From Aporrectodea caliginosa (Eukaryota > Annelida > Clitellata > Crassiclitellata > Lumbricidae), in the NCBI GenBank assembly GCA_020284085.1, contig JACEVL010006418.1:799501-863500 (forward strand): a stretch of DNA of 64,000 nucleotides, given 5' to 3'. The notes under the pieces are model-generated. The model saw only the letters and a program-made list of their open reading frames with translations. It ran no database searches and was not told the origin of the DNA. How positions within the stretch are numbered: the stretch's first letter is position 1; each line of letters begins with the position of its first letter. Both the position numbers and the translations under genes were made by a program. Shown here piece by piece: positions 43,076 through 55,503 of the stretch.

Positions 43076-44834
43076 GCCTACTATATATGCGGCCGGTTAC
43101 GGGCGCACCCTGTGAATGTGGATGTTTGGTGCAGTGATAAGCTTACCCTCATGTATTGGGCAATGATTATCTGGATTGTACTAGTCCCACAAAAGCGCGA
43201 CAGTGGTGAACCGCTGCAGACTTGCACACGCCGGGAAACTAGTTTGAGGCCTGCAGATGACCTCGAACATTGACCACTTATGGCCCAGTATAGCAGATTG
43301 GACACGTCGAGGTCTGAGCAATGCGTCAGACTGCGATGCGTGAATAAGCTGGTGCCCTGATCATGGCTTTCGAGTGGCGCTGTAGAAGTTTGGAGATTAC
43401 GATTAGCCTACGATTACGATGCTGACTGAGCCTGCCAGATCGAGCACACGTACAAAGGTTGCCCGGTATAAAGGGCTGATATGTCAGGGAAATACCCCGC
43501 GGCCTGCCACTGGTGCATGGTGAGCCGGGGGTATTTAATATTGCATCTTTATATAGATAGCACCGTGGTGTGTGACTATCTGGGAAAGCAAGAGATGTAA
43601 GCAAGCAGCCTTCCCTATAAAGTTTCTGCGATAGACTATAGGCAAACTGCTGTATATTATGTTTACAGTCATGGCCAAAGTTTTCGATCGGAAATTTTAA
43701 TCAAGAAATTCACTTAAATAACAGGAATAGGCTATTTTTAGTAAATAAACATTTCAAACATTGCTTCCAGTGTCTGTGTGATATGTTATGTCACCGGCAT
43801 AAGAACCCAGCAGATTTTTTGCAATGATATCCTATTATCCTTTGTTCTTAATGATGGCTCAATAATTATGCCATTGGTTTGGGTCCTAGTATTCCAGCCT
43901 ACGTTATAACAGTGCCGTGTCTTAAGTGTCATCGTTACTGTCTTGGCCGCATAGCTCTTCGCTGAACAGTGTACAACACAGGTTGATCTGGTTGTTCTTT
44001 CATCCTTTATGCCCTTATTTCTACATTGCAACATGGTAGCTTCATCGAGGTCGGTCCCTAATTCGGGAACTGGCTTCCTTGCTAACTAAATGACATGAGC
44101 TTGTTCTCATTTCTGTGCCTAATTCACTAGCGGTTGAAGACCGATTTTCTGTAAAAGAGATTTGTAAGCGTACAGATGAACGCTGTTTCTAATTATAAGC
44201 GCTGGGTCTGCTTTTGACGATGTTTTGTTTTGAAAACAAGGGGATATATCCAGCGTCTATTATTATACCACAAGAACATAGCAAACTGCTGAGATTAATG
44301 ATCTTCAGTGCATGCTCCCTGTCTCGGCTCGAATCAGATACAATTAGGCTCTGCTCCTATAGTTAATATTAAGTCCCAGCAGGGTTTAGCGCCTAAGTAC
44401 CTCTGTGACTTAATGTGTAAGCCACTCTCAGGAATAGGCTATTTTTTTTAGTAAATAAACATTTAAACATTGCTTCCATGCAGTTGTCTGTGTGATATTT
44501 AATGTCACCAGCATAAGAACCCTGCAGCAGGTTTTTGCAATGATATCTTATTATCCTTTGTTCTTAAATGATGGCTCAATAATAATTATGCCATTGGTTT
44601 GGGTGTCTTCTGCTCATGCCTATGCAAAAACTGTGTGAAATTGTTCTAATTCGAAAACATTAAACGGTTGGTATCTGACCTTACTAGCTGCTGCTATAAC
44701 CCTGATCCTGGCACCAACACGAAGTCAGCCCTTCGGTAATAGCAAGAAACGCGATCCTCCCTCCGTTTTCGGATTAATCAACTTCAATTCGCTTTGGTGG
44801 GATTCCAAAGCTTGGTAATACTGGCGATGATGGC

Positions 44835-44866
<32 letters not shown>

Positions 44867-46195
44867 CGATGATGATGATGAACAATACTCAGATACCTAT
44901 TACAGCCACCACTGGCGAGTTCCCGCAGACACGCAGAGCCTAAACAGCGGATTCCCATCCATAGATGATAATAGCACCACGTCCAGAGCTCCTGTACTAC
45001 GCAGCGTCGAATCAGACGAGCGACGACAAAGCGGCGGTCCATCGTAGGCCTAGTGTACGTTAAGCCACCAGATAACTTAAGTGGCGGACGACATCTTTCG
45101 CAGCCGACAATTGATAGTTGAGCGTCACCGAAGTAGAATGGTTAGCATTATGCCTAATTATCATGCATCCGCTCTAATGGTGTTCTATATCCATGGGCGT
45201 AGAGCTGGTTTTCTCAAATAAATGCATTAGCGCTCTCAGAAAATGATTCCAATTGGCCCCCCTCCCAAAAACTATAATTTATGAAGGGGGATAGGCCTAT
45301 ATCCAGAGTCTATTATTATACGGTACCACAAGAACATAGCAGACTGAGCTGACCCAAGACAGTGCAGCCGATGCTGTTATAATGTAATTTGCTTCGCTGT
45401 TAATGGCAATCATGGTATTAGAAATAGGGTCTTACTAATAAAATTATAATAGTTTACCACAGGATAGGAACGATTTGTAAGCCTACATATAAACGCCTGG
45501 TGTTTGTCAGAAGTTTCACGATTATAATTTTACATATGTTTATCTGTTGGCACGGTTTAAAGAGTGAGGGGACCATTGGCGCATGAAGAGCAGTGTCGAG
45601 ACTAGTAATAAAGCAACATTGTATTTTATGTCGCCAAAACTTCTGACGGTCTTTATGTAGTCATCGAGACTTAGACGATCGTTTTCATGTCTATGTGAAT
45701 TTCATTCCTTGTTCTGATTGTCGCAATTGCAGGCTGCTTCAGTCACACCCCTACGCACCCTATTAACACCTATATAGCGCATTTCCGCAGGGTGAAAACT
45801 GCCGGGGCTGGAGTTCAATCCCCCTAGTCTTTCTTAGTGTCCCATTGTTAAGTCTTCATTGCACACCCCAACTTTACATGGATCAAAGTCTGATCCCCAG
45901 ACTTTTTTCTACAATTATCATACTGCATTACCGTGTAATAGGGTTATAAACTTGCGCTTTATAAATCTTCATATACTAATAATTATTATTGGCAGCCAGT
46001 TTCCGGTTTTCTTCCCAACACATCTGCCAGGCTTTGGGCCCATCAAGAAATGTTAGGCACAAAAATGTTTCCCCAAAGAAAGTCAAGAATGGGAGGCCCG
46101 AAACCCCTCCTTTCGAACCGGGTCGTTACCCTTTTGGCCTTCAGCACATCCAGCGCCTTGTATGTACAATGTATGTAGGTGTACATGCGATATTA
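43076..46195. other. Gene-free region with local duplications
   Basis: No supported gene. Segment 43,727-43,887 is repeated at 44,431-44,605 (both contain gataagaaccc-like ggcataagaaccc and gatggctcaataat). Segment 44,241-44,300 is repeated near 45,289-45,350 (tccag(c/a)gtctattattata). A GAT run lies at 44,822-44,880. The 3' UTR of the receptor gene should occupy the part closest to 46,195. Confidence 0.5.
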
Positions 46196-46670
46196 TCAGA
46201 AATAGGTGTTTGGTTTTTCGTTGACAGCAATTCCCGGACAATGTCCGCTGCAGTCAATTGCCGTGAATTCCGTCGTTTCCGCTGGCAGGGGAGTGGCCGG
46301 CATCTCGTACAGGTGTTCCTTGAGTCTGACCGAGCTCTTCTGAAGCTCCTGGTTCGACTGCTGCTGCTGCTGCTGATTCTGCTGAGTGATTGGTCGACTC
46401 TTGAGCACAACGTGCGTCACTGTCGACTTCCGCCGCGGACAATCCGCCGAAAAGTAGTCCGACGAGTAGCCAGAAGAGAGCGCTGCTGACGTCGCAAGTG
46501 GACCTGTGGCTGCTGCGTACTGTGCCGTCTTCGTGGCATAGTCGCGGTCCGTTGGCGATACGGATGAATGGTCGCAGCTGTAGACATCTTCGTGGTAGAC
46601 GAGTTCGCTTTGGGTTTTCCAGTAGACGGGTGAACTCAACTGATTGGCGGAGGCATTCGCTCGACTGTTC
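46196..46670 (-). CDS. Cytoplasmic tail exon of the SUEL/CUB receptor
   Basis: About 157 residues, beginning NSRANASANQLSSPVYWKTQ and ending VNEKPNTYF, then TGA. Tyrosines occur in SPVYW, ELVYHEDVYS, SGYSSDYF and HLYEMP; a short CAG-encoded Gln run lies between SRPITQQN and NQELQ. Acceptor tcctag|GAACAG. No catalytic domain is visible. Confidence 0.82.
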
Positions 46671-49600
46671 CTAGGAGATAACGAAATCGATGTTGACGGA
46701 GAAGAAGAGGAAGTGGAAGGAGAGAGATGATTAGGATGAGGTTAATAATTAATTATAGAAAGATTACATTTGCAGCATGTCGAAAATATTGTCTGGAGGG
46801 TAAACAGATTAGAGGAAGCAGAATGAAGAGAGGCAGAAGAGGAATAGAAAAGGAGGACGATGAGGAGAGAAGAGGAGGAAAAGGAGAAGAGGAGAAGGAG
46901 GAGAAGGAGGAGGAAGAACAAGAAGGGAGGAATTAAGAGGAGGAGGAGGAATAAGACACGATAGCTGATTGTGTGAAGAGCTCGCCTTTGTAACGCGGAG
47001 AGTACGGATTCTAGCTCCTCTGAGACAATTTCTGTGTTTAGGGACATTTAACAAGTCCTTTACTCAGAATTGCTCAGCGCTTGGTCATTAGACATTGGCG
47101 CTTAATAAATGCGTAATAATAGTACTGGTGATATATGAGGAGGAGACAGAGGAGGAGACAGAGGAGGAGACAGAGAGGAGGAGGACGAGGACGAGGACTT
47201 AAAAAGGAGGAGGCAAAGGAGGAGGAGGAGGAGGAGGAAAAGGAGGAGGCAAAGGAGGAGGAGGAGGAGGAAAAGGAGGAAAAGGAGGAGGAGGAGGAAA
47301 AGGAGGAGGCAGAAGGAGGAGGAGAAGGAAGAGAGGAAGAGGAGAAGGATTTAGGAGGAGAGAAAAGCAGAGAAAGAGGGAAAGAAGTGGAGGAAAACAA
47401 AGAAAAGCAAAAAGCATAAGAAGACGAAGAAGAAGAAGAAGAAGAAGAAGAAGAAGAAAAGAAGAAGAAGAAGAAGAAGAAGAAGAAGAAGAAGAAGAAG
47501 AAGAAGAAGAAGAAGAAGAAAAAGAAGAAGAAGAAGAAGATGAAGGAAGGAAGCGAAGGAAGAATGAAGACGAAGAAGAAGGACGGACATACAGAAGAAG
47601 AAGAAGAAGAAGAAGAAGAAGAGAAGAAGAAGAAGAAGAAGAAGAAGAAGAAGAAGAAGAAGAAGAAGAAGAAGAAGAAGAAGAAGAAGAAGAAGAAGAA
47701 GAAGAAGAAGAAGAAGAAGAAGAAGAAGAAGAAGAAGAAGAAGAAGAAGAAGAAGAAGAAGAAGAAGAAGAAGAAGAAGAAGAAGAAGAAGAAGAAGAAG
47801 AAGAAGAAGAAGAAGAAGAAGAAGAAGAAGAAGAAGAAGAAGAAGAAGAAGAAGAAGAAGAAGAAGAAGAAGAAGAAGAAGAAGAAGAAGAAGAAGAAGA
47901 AGAAGAAGAAGAAGAAGAAGAAGAAGAAGAAGAAGAAGAAGAAGAAGAAGAAGAAGAAGAAGAAGAAGAAGAAGAAGAAGAAGAAGAAGAAGAAGAAGAA
48001 GAAGAAGAAGAAGAAGAAGAAGAAGACATGCAGAGAGGCACAGGAAGAAAGGGATGAGAGGATCAAGAGAAAGAAAGAGACGAACAATAGGAGATGATGG
48101 ACGTAAAGTAGGAAGAAGAAGAAGAAGAAGAAGGACGGACGAACGGACTCCTACCTTCGAATGCAGCAGGTGACAACGACCAAGAGAGTGAATCCGATGG
48201 CAACACCGATGACGATTCCAAGGCCAACGATGACAAGTACACCTGCTTATTATCATCAACAAGCATAAGACATCGTCATCATCATCGTCGTCGTCGTTAT
48301 CTTCATTCTCTTACTCGTCTTTCATTCTCTTTCTACTCTTTTTGTAATCACCATCACCATCAGCAGAAGTTGAAGAAGACAAAGAGGAAGGCGACGAAGA
48401 AGAAGAAAAGGAGGAGAGGAGAAAGAGAAAGAAAGAGAGGATATGAAGAAGCTGAAGTAGAAGAAGGAGTAGGCTAACAGAAGAAAAAGACGAAGAAGAA
48501 GACGAAGAAGAATAAAAAGAGGAAGAAATAGAAGAAGACGAATAGGAAGAAGAAGAAGAATTAAAAAAGAAAAGAAAAAGAAGCAGAAGATAGCAAAAAG
48601 TACAAGAAGACGAAGACAGAGAAGAAGAATAATAAACAGAAGAAGAAGACTTGACACTCATAGTCGTCATCACAATGTATGCTTTCATCATACATCACCA
48701 TCGTCGTCGTCATCATCATATCGTCGTCACATCGTCGTCATCATATTATCGTCGCTGTTGCATTCTTGTCTTTATCTTGTTGACGATAGCGTTCAAAACG
48801 TCTGAAGGCGATAAACGAGATTCTAACAAGATTACCAACACAGCAATAAACCGGAAATGTGATTAGGCTACTGTAATACAGTTCAAACCGGATATGAACA
48901 GCATTGAGTCCAGAGATAGCCTACAGAAGCCGCATTGTCCTGGTTTCCATGCAGTTGATCCAGTTAGGCCGAAAACGAAATTTGAGGTTATTATCTTATA
49001 ATTAGACAACTACAGCCGGACCCTAGCAGATGTCAATTTGATCAGAAAAGAGAAGGGAATGAAGCAAACCCATACACAAGGATATCGCATCAGATCATTA
49101 TCAGCTTTTTAGAAACTTCTATTGCGCCACCCTGTCTGTCGCCGTAGGGCATACATTTCGAATATTCGTTCTTATTGGAAGAAAGCGGACAACAGATGCG
49201 AGTGTTAAAATGTATTTAAGTGTCTCCCTGTCCCTATCCCTCTCCTTATGTCCCTATCATTATGCCTGTCCTTATTTATGCTCCTGTCTCTCTCCCACTC
49301 TCTGTCCCTCTCCCTCTGTCCCTATCCTTATGCTTGTGCTTACGCATGTTCCTGCATGTCTTCCTATCTTCCCCTCTCTGTCTTATCCTTATACCTCTCC
49401 TTGCGTCTGTCCCTATCTCTCTTCTTATCCCTCTCCGTCTGTCTTATAGGCCTTTGCATCAATTTTGTTAGCCTTGTCTATCCATATACTTGGACTGGAA
49501 ACGAAAACTAAAGAACGCAGGAGAGGAGATAATTTTTTTTATTTGGTGGTTAAACTGTGAATGTGCTTTAAGAATAAATCCCAGGCCTCATTCCCTTCAT

Positions 49601-52600
49601 TCTCGCCAGCATCCAGGGAGCACCAGATGACCCGATTTATGTAGCGCCTGTTGACGATGATCGTTTAATCCTCTGACGTTTGTCGTCGTATGCTGATGCA
49701 TCTCGACGGAGAAACGGAGAGTCGGATTGGAAACCGGATTCGGTAACCGACCGCACGCCATCTACCGATGATCTCAGTCGACAGCTAAGCAGAGAACCAG
49801 TGCCTCGATCATCTGGTCCTCTGCTTCTTCTCTCGTTGAGCCTCAGCTGATGGTAAAACTAGACGCTTAAGCAAACAGAGACGGACAGCAGTCTGTTCAG
49901 TCCGCGAAGAGATTGGAAAGAGAGGACGACACAATTACACGGCTGAGTCGACGGATAGTGCGGCGCTGTATAAATGGCAGATGGGTGGACGGATGTCGGA
50001 AGGAATAGCGAGCACTATGTGCATTGTATCTGGTGATGCAGAAGAACAGAGATGTTAACGATAGGCACCACTGAAAGGGTGGCCTCGGCTGACGGCAAAA
50101 TGATGGGGTATAAGATAGGACAGGGTTGACGTTAAGTAAAATTGAAGACAGTCTGCGCATGCGGTAAAGACCAGAGGTGCAAAAAACCAAACTCTTTTCA
50201 AAATGAAAAGTTGGTTTTTTTTGGTTTTTTGGTTTTATTTTATTTTTTATTTTTTTGTGTGTTGAGATTTCGGATCATAAAACTCATAAAAATGGCATAA
50301 TACCGTTCAAAGTAATTAGATGCATATAAATTAAATTAACTAGAACAGTAGAACCATAGAATGTCATAAAACGAAGTTAACAAAGACCATACCACAATTG
50401 CCAAGAGTTGAAGAGACGACATTTTTGGCATTTATATTTTTGAAATTTGTAAAAAAAACAAAATTTACGGTTTTCTGTTTTTTTTTAACCAACAAAACCA
50501 AAAACCAAAAACCAAGCCTTTAACAGCCCTGGTAAAGACAGAGGGTGCGCATGGGTATATTTAGGGTGGTTATACGGGTCCAACCCCCGAAATAAATGCA
50601 TTACTGTTATTAAAAACTAAAAATCTAGAAAAATACGATCATTTCCAATGAAACCCCATCCGAAATATTTTCGGTGCAGTTGTTGGGGAAGAAAGGAAAG
50701 GGGTTCATTCCTTTCTACTGGCCCTTCAGTCTCTCTCTGACTGAACATATGTCGCGCCTGTAGACAGTAGTCTAAGTCTTCCAACTGTTGATGACCACAA
50801 ATTGCAGTTTCTAAAGGCACGACATACAGTGCAAGTCTATGGCTTAAGACTCTGCGCCTTTGAATTGGTTTTCAGTGCGAATTGCCGCATACATTTCGCC
50901 ACTATAGACGAAACCCTATAGGGCTAATGCATGTATCCGTATGCTTGTGTGGCGTCGGATGTGACTGATGGTTGACCGTGCGAATGTAAATCACAGAGAG
51001 AGAAAGCACGTTGACGTATGGCTGATGTTTATTAGGTCACGATGGTACAGTACATGCAGTGATTCAGTGGCTGGGATAATGACCGAGACAGAAGTTCGAC
51101 CTATAAGCCTACAGGTGGCCGGACGCTATAAATCGTAGGCCTACAGTTCGCAGTGCTCGCCAAGTCTCTCCTTCACTATCACACTAACAGAATGACCCAC
51201 AAGTTATATGTCCTATCATACCCATAGTAACTATACATTGCATAGACTTGCTGTATCATGTATGGCACCAGTTAATCAGTCTACGTGTGGGTCTACCAAG
51301 TCCACTCACTATTTCTTCATTTAGAGCAAGCTGACAATAATGACTAATCAAAACTGGAACTGAGTGCAGCTGTATACCTATTATAGGCCTACACAGTACA
51401 ATGTGAAAGATTCTGATTGTTAAATTGTTACCTAATGAGGGCGACTTGTTCGTTCTGTTCTGCGAGTCTTCTGCGTTACCATTCTCTGGAGGACAAAAAC
51501 AATATAATATACAGCGCATTCAGTTCAAAATTCTCACACTTATGCGCAACTCTCTGCTCGGCGTACATGTAGCTCCTTCATACCTTCAGGCCTTATGCAC
51601 ATCGGTTTCTACACTCCCTGGTCGCTCTGCTCTGCGCTCTGCCGCCAGAGGCCTTCTGGTTGTCCCTCGCATGCGTGGTGCAACTGCTCAATCCAGAAGC
51701 TTTGCTTATGTCGGCCCCTCTACTTGGAACCATCTTCCGCATGAATTGCATCTTGAGCTCCTCAGCCTTTCTCTTCCTCTGTTTCGGAAACGCCTGAAGA
51801 CTATCTTATTTGTTAGAGTCCTGAGTTGGGAGCGCCTCTGAATCTCTGAGTGGCGCTATGCAAATGTTCAATTACAATTACAATATCCGCCTACAGTTAT
51901 TTATTGGACAAAACTCAGATTTTCCTTTCTCCCATTCGTCAAGCAGAAGGGCCATTTCATGTAATACAGATGTAGCATAGCAGGCGTATACGGTGTGCAC
52001 GTACAGTATGTATACACGGTCAAATTACTTTGGGTCAATTTAACTTACACTTTAAATGTTATTTGCCTCATTTAGAATGCAACTACTACATTGTATCTCA
52101 TGCAATGTTTTGATATATCTGCTGATGATAGACGTCATAGCACTGATGTTACTGCCTGTAACAAACTATGAAAGCCGGACTACTTATTAGAGGAACATTA
52201 TTGCTCCTTCATGGTTCACCCTCTGATACCTGTTCATATTGTAGCATGTAATTACACTTGGTATCAATAGAAGGTTTTGATTTGAATGTTTTAATGTTGT
52301 GTTTGTAGGCCTATACCCTTACAGACCCTCCGTGCACCCAATGAAGCTTCACCTGAAGGGTATACACCCTTCGACAGATGATGGATCCGATAGATGAACT
52401 GTCTACCTCTGGTCATAAAATCACAGCGTCTTCCCGTTAGCTACGGACCATGAAGAAAAATACCTATAGTGTTCAGATTTTGATAACTGTAGCGATGTCA
52501 CTGCGTTCAAATAATCACTCTACTTAAATTTCTCTTTTTATTATAAAATTATAGTTAATTTAATTAAAATGACACTTTTAGGATTTATAGTTCGGCACCA

Positions 52601-55035
52601 TAGTAATAAAATGCCAAGTTATGTATACTATACAGACTATTACAGAGGCAGAATAACAGTCAATTAATTGACCTATGGACAAATTACTACAGAGAAAGAT
52701 CGATACAAGCAATCAATATGGGAACGCACGAATCTACTTCGAATGAAAATCCAGAGCAGATTGATATATGAAGGGGATGAACATTAAAAGATTAAAAGAT
52801 GCTATGGAGGAGTTGAAGAATCGGTCGCTGCTACGATAGGCGATACATCGAAGTCAACTCAAGGCAATCTAGTTCGATATACAGATGTATTGCAACATAG
52901 TTGAAGTCACGTATGTTCGAAAGAATATAGAGGCTTCTTATTTGAGTATAAACCGTTCAAACGATTACATTGGATACACAGCTACTAGTACACGGTGGAT
53001 TCCTGTCCTTTTTGTCAACTAGAAAATGGAGTCCTAGTGTGTATCATCATTAGGGTAGTCCCTAAATCACGAATTCACGGAGATCACGGAAACCGTGAAT
53101 TTCGCCGTTTGCCGTGAATTTTGCCTTTTGCCGTGATTTTCCGTGATTTTTCACATTTTCAGCACTTTTTTCTAAAAACACGTTAAAAATGGTTGCGAAA
53201 CACGTCAAAAATGGCGCCGACGACAAAAAACTATTTGCTTCAGGATCTACGAGGCGTAGGCTAACTGATTTTGTTAACAAGACACACGTTGAGCACTTTC
53301 GTTGCGTTAATTAAGTAGGTCTACGTACAGGGGCGGAGACTTAGGAGGGGACAGGGGGGGACGGTCCCCCCCGAAACTTGAGGTGGGGGGACGGAGCTGC
53401 TTATATCCCCCCCCCCCAATATTTCTGAAATATTTCATGAATACAATAATAATAGCTACGAGTGACAGCTGGTTCTTATCAGCACTCAAATAATAAAGCA
53501 ATTTTGTTCAGATGACATCTTAAAATGCTTCCATTACAGTGTGGAAATTCAAAAATTTTTAGATGGGGAGGGGTCATACCCCCTCCCCAAACCCCTCCCC
53601 AAACTCAAACACGACTCAAACTACATGTAAGCTACGAGTGACAGCTGGTTCCTATCAGCACTCAAATTATAGAGCAATTTTTTCAGATGACAGCTAAAAA
53701 TGCTACCATTACAGTGTGGAAATTCAAAAATTTTAGATGGGGAAGGGTCACGTCCCCTCCCAAACCACTCCCCAAACTCAAACAGGACTCAAACTACATG
53801 TTAGCTACGAGTGACAGCTGGTTCCTATCAGCACTCAAATTATAGAGCAATTGTTTTCAGATGACAGCTAAAAATTCTACCATTTCAGTGTGGAAATTCA
53901 AAATTTTAGATGGGGAGGGTCACATCCCCTCCCCAAACTCAAACACGACTCAGACTACATGTAAGCTACGAGTGACAGCTGGTTCCTATCAGCACTCAAA
54001 TTATAGAGCAATTTTGTCAGATGACAGCTAAAAATGCTACCATTACAGTGTGGAAATTCAAAATTTTAATTGGGGATGGGTCACATCCCCTCCCCAAACC
54101 CCTCCCCCAAACTCAAACACGACTCAAACTACATGTAAGCTAAGTGACAGCTGTTCCTATCAGCACTCAAATTATAGACTTTTTTCAGATGACAGCTAAA
54201 AATTCTACCATTTCAGTGTGGAAATTCCAAAATTTTAGATGGGGAGGGGTCACATCACTCCCCCCAAACTCAAACACAGAGACTACATGTAAGCTCGAGA
54301 TAGCTGGTTCCTATCAGCACTCAAATTATAGAGCAATTTTTTCAGATGACAGCTAAAAATGCTACCATTACAGTGTGAAATTCAAAATTTTAATTAGGGG
54401 ATGGGTCACATCCCTCCCCAAACCCCTCCCAAAACTCAAAACACGACTCAAACTACATGTAAGCTACGAGTGACAGCTGGTTCCTATCAGCACTTACATT
54501 ATAGAGCAATTTTTTCAGAGGACAGCTTAAAATGCTACCATTACAGTGGGGAAATTCAAAAAGAGGGGAGGGGTACATCCCCTCCCCAAACCCCTCCCCT
54601 GCTCGGCGCTGTGCGGCCGATCGCCCTTCGGCCGCTCCTTCACTCGACCCCCAAACCCAAGACCAAGTCTCCGCCTATGTAGCACAGCGTTGTTAAACCG
54701 GCCAATACTATAGTAAGATTTGGTTTTTTATAAAGTTCTCATAGAGTAGACTCAGACTACCAAGAATGATGGCTATTAAGGATAAGCCTATATATTCTCT
54801 ATTTACGATCAATGAATAAGTGACTTATACTGACAATTGACAAACTATATATTAGACAGGCTTTAAAAAACAGGCAATCACTGTAATTTCATTGATAACT
54901 GTGTCTGTGACCACTGTTTAGTTTGAAGTTAAAATAGAGTCCTATAGCGGATATCATCATCGTCGTCTGAACAAACATCGAAAACAACAACGTGTTCTCT
55001 CTGTCTCTGTCTGAATAAACATCGAAAACAACAAG

Positions 55036-55067
<32 letters not shown>

Positions 55068-55417
55068 GTCTGTCTCTCTGTCGATATACGTTCGGCGGGG
55101 ACCATTACCATCCAGCCACGCCGTTGCAGATCTGACGATCATACTTGTGCACATGATGCTTCGGATCTCGTATCAACGAAGCTGCCTATAATCTGGAATC
55201 TCATCTGGAATCGTCATGATGAGATTCGCTTCTGTCTGGAGTTCCACAGCTATATATAACGATCGACCTATGCATTGGATTCAACTGCGTCCCTGCGACA
55301 TTGAAGTTCATCGAACCAGGATCACAGATTTAAAATATCACTTGAACCTATCTCACACTCTTTTCTTTTTCTTATAACTTACTAATGCATTTAACCTGTA
55401 TGTGCTGAGCTGCGGTC

Positions 55418-55503
<86 letters not shown>

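Noticed and set aside
44883..45042. Minus-strand frame starting MDRRFVVARLIRRC as a gene or receptor exon
   Set aside because: It runs into a GAT microsatellite, resembles no family and has no supporting splice partners.
47074..48262. Very long overlapping open frames (poly-Phe, poly-Ser, poly-Leu, poly-Lys)
   Set aside because: All are translations of the GAA/TTC microsatellite; only the 88-bp transmembrane exon at 48,155-48,242 is real.
53062..53280. 72-codon minus-strand frame containing NHGKSRQKAKFTANGEIHGF
   Set aside because: It comes from imperfect gccgtgaatttt/cgtgattttcc repeats; no protein family or splice sites could be supported.
53445..54640. Regularly spaced repeats considered as a CRISPR-like array
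   Set aside because: Units are contiguous tandem repeats without distinct spacers, in an animal genome and enclosed by transposon ends.
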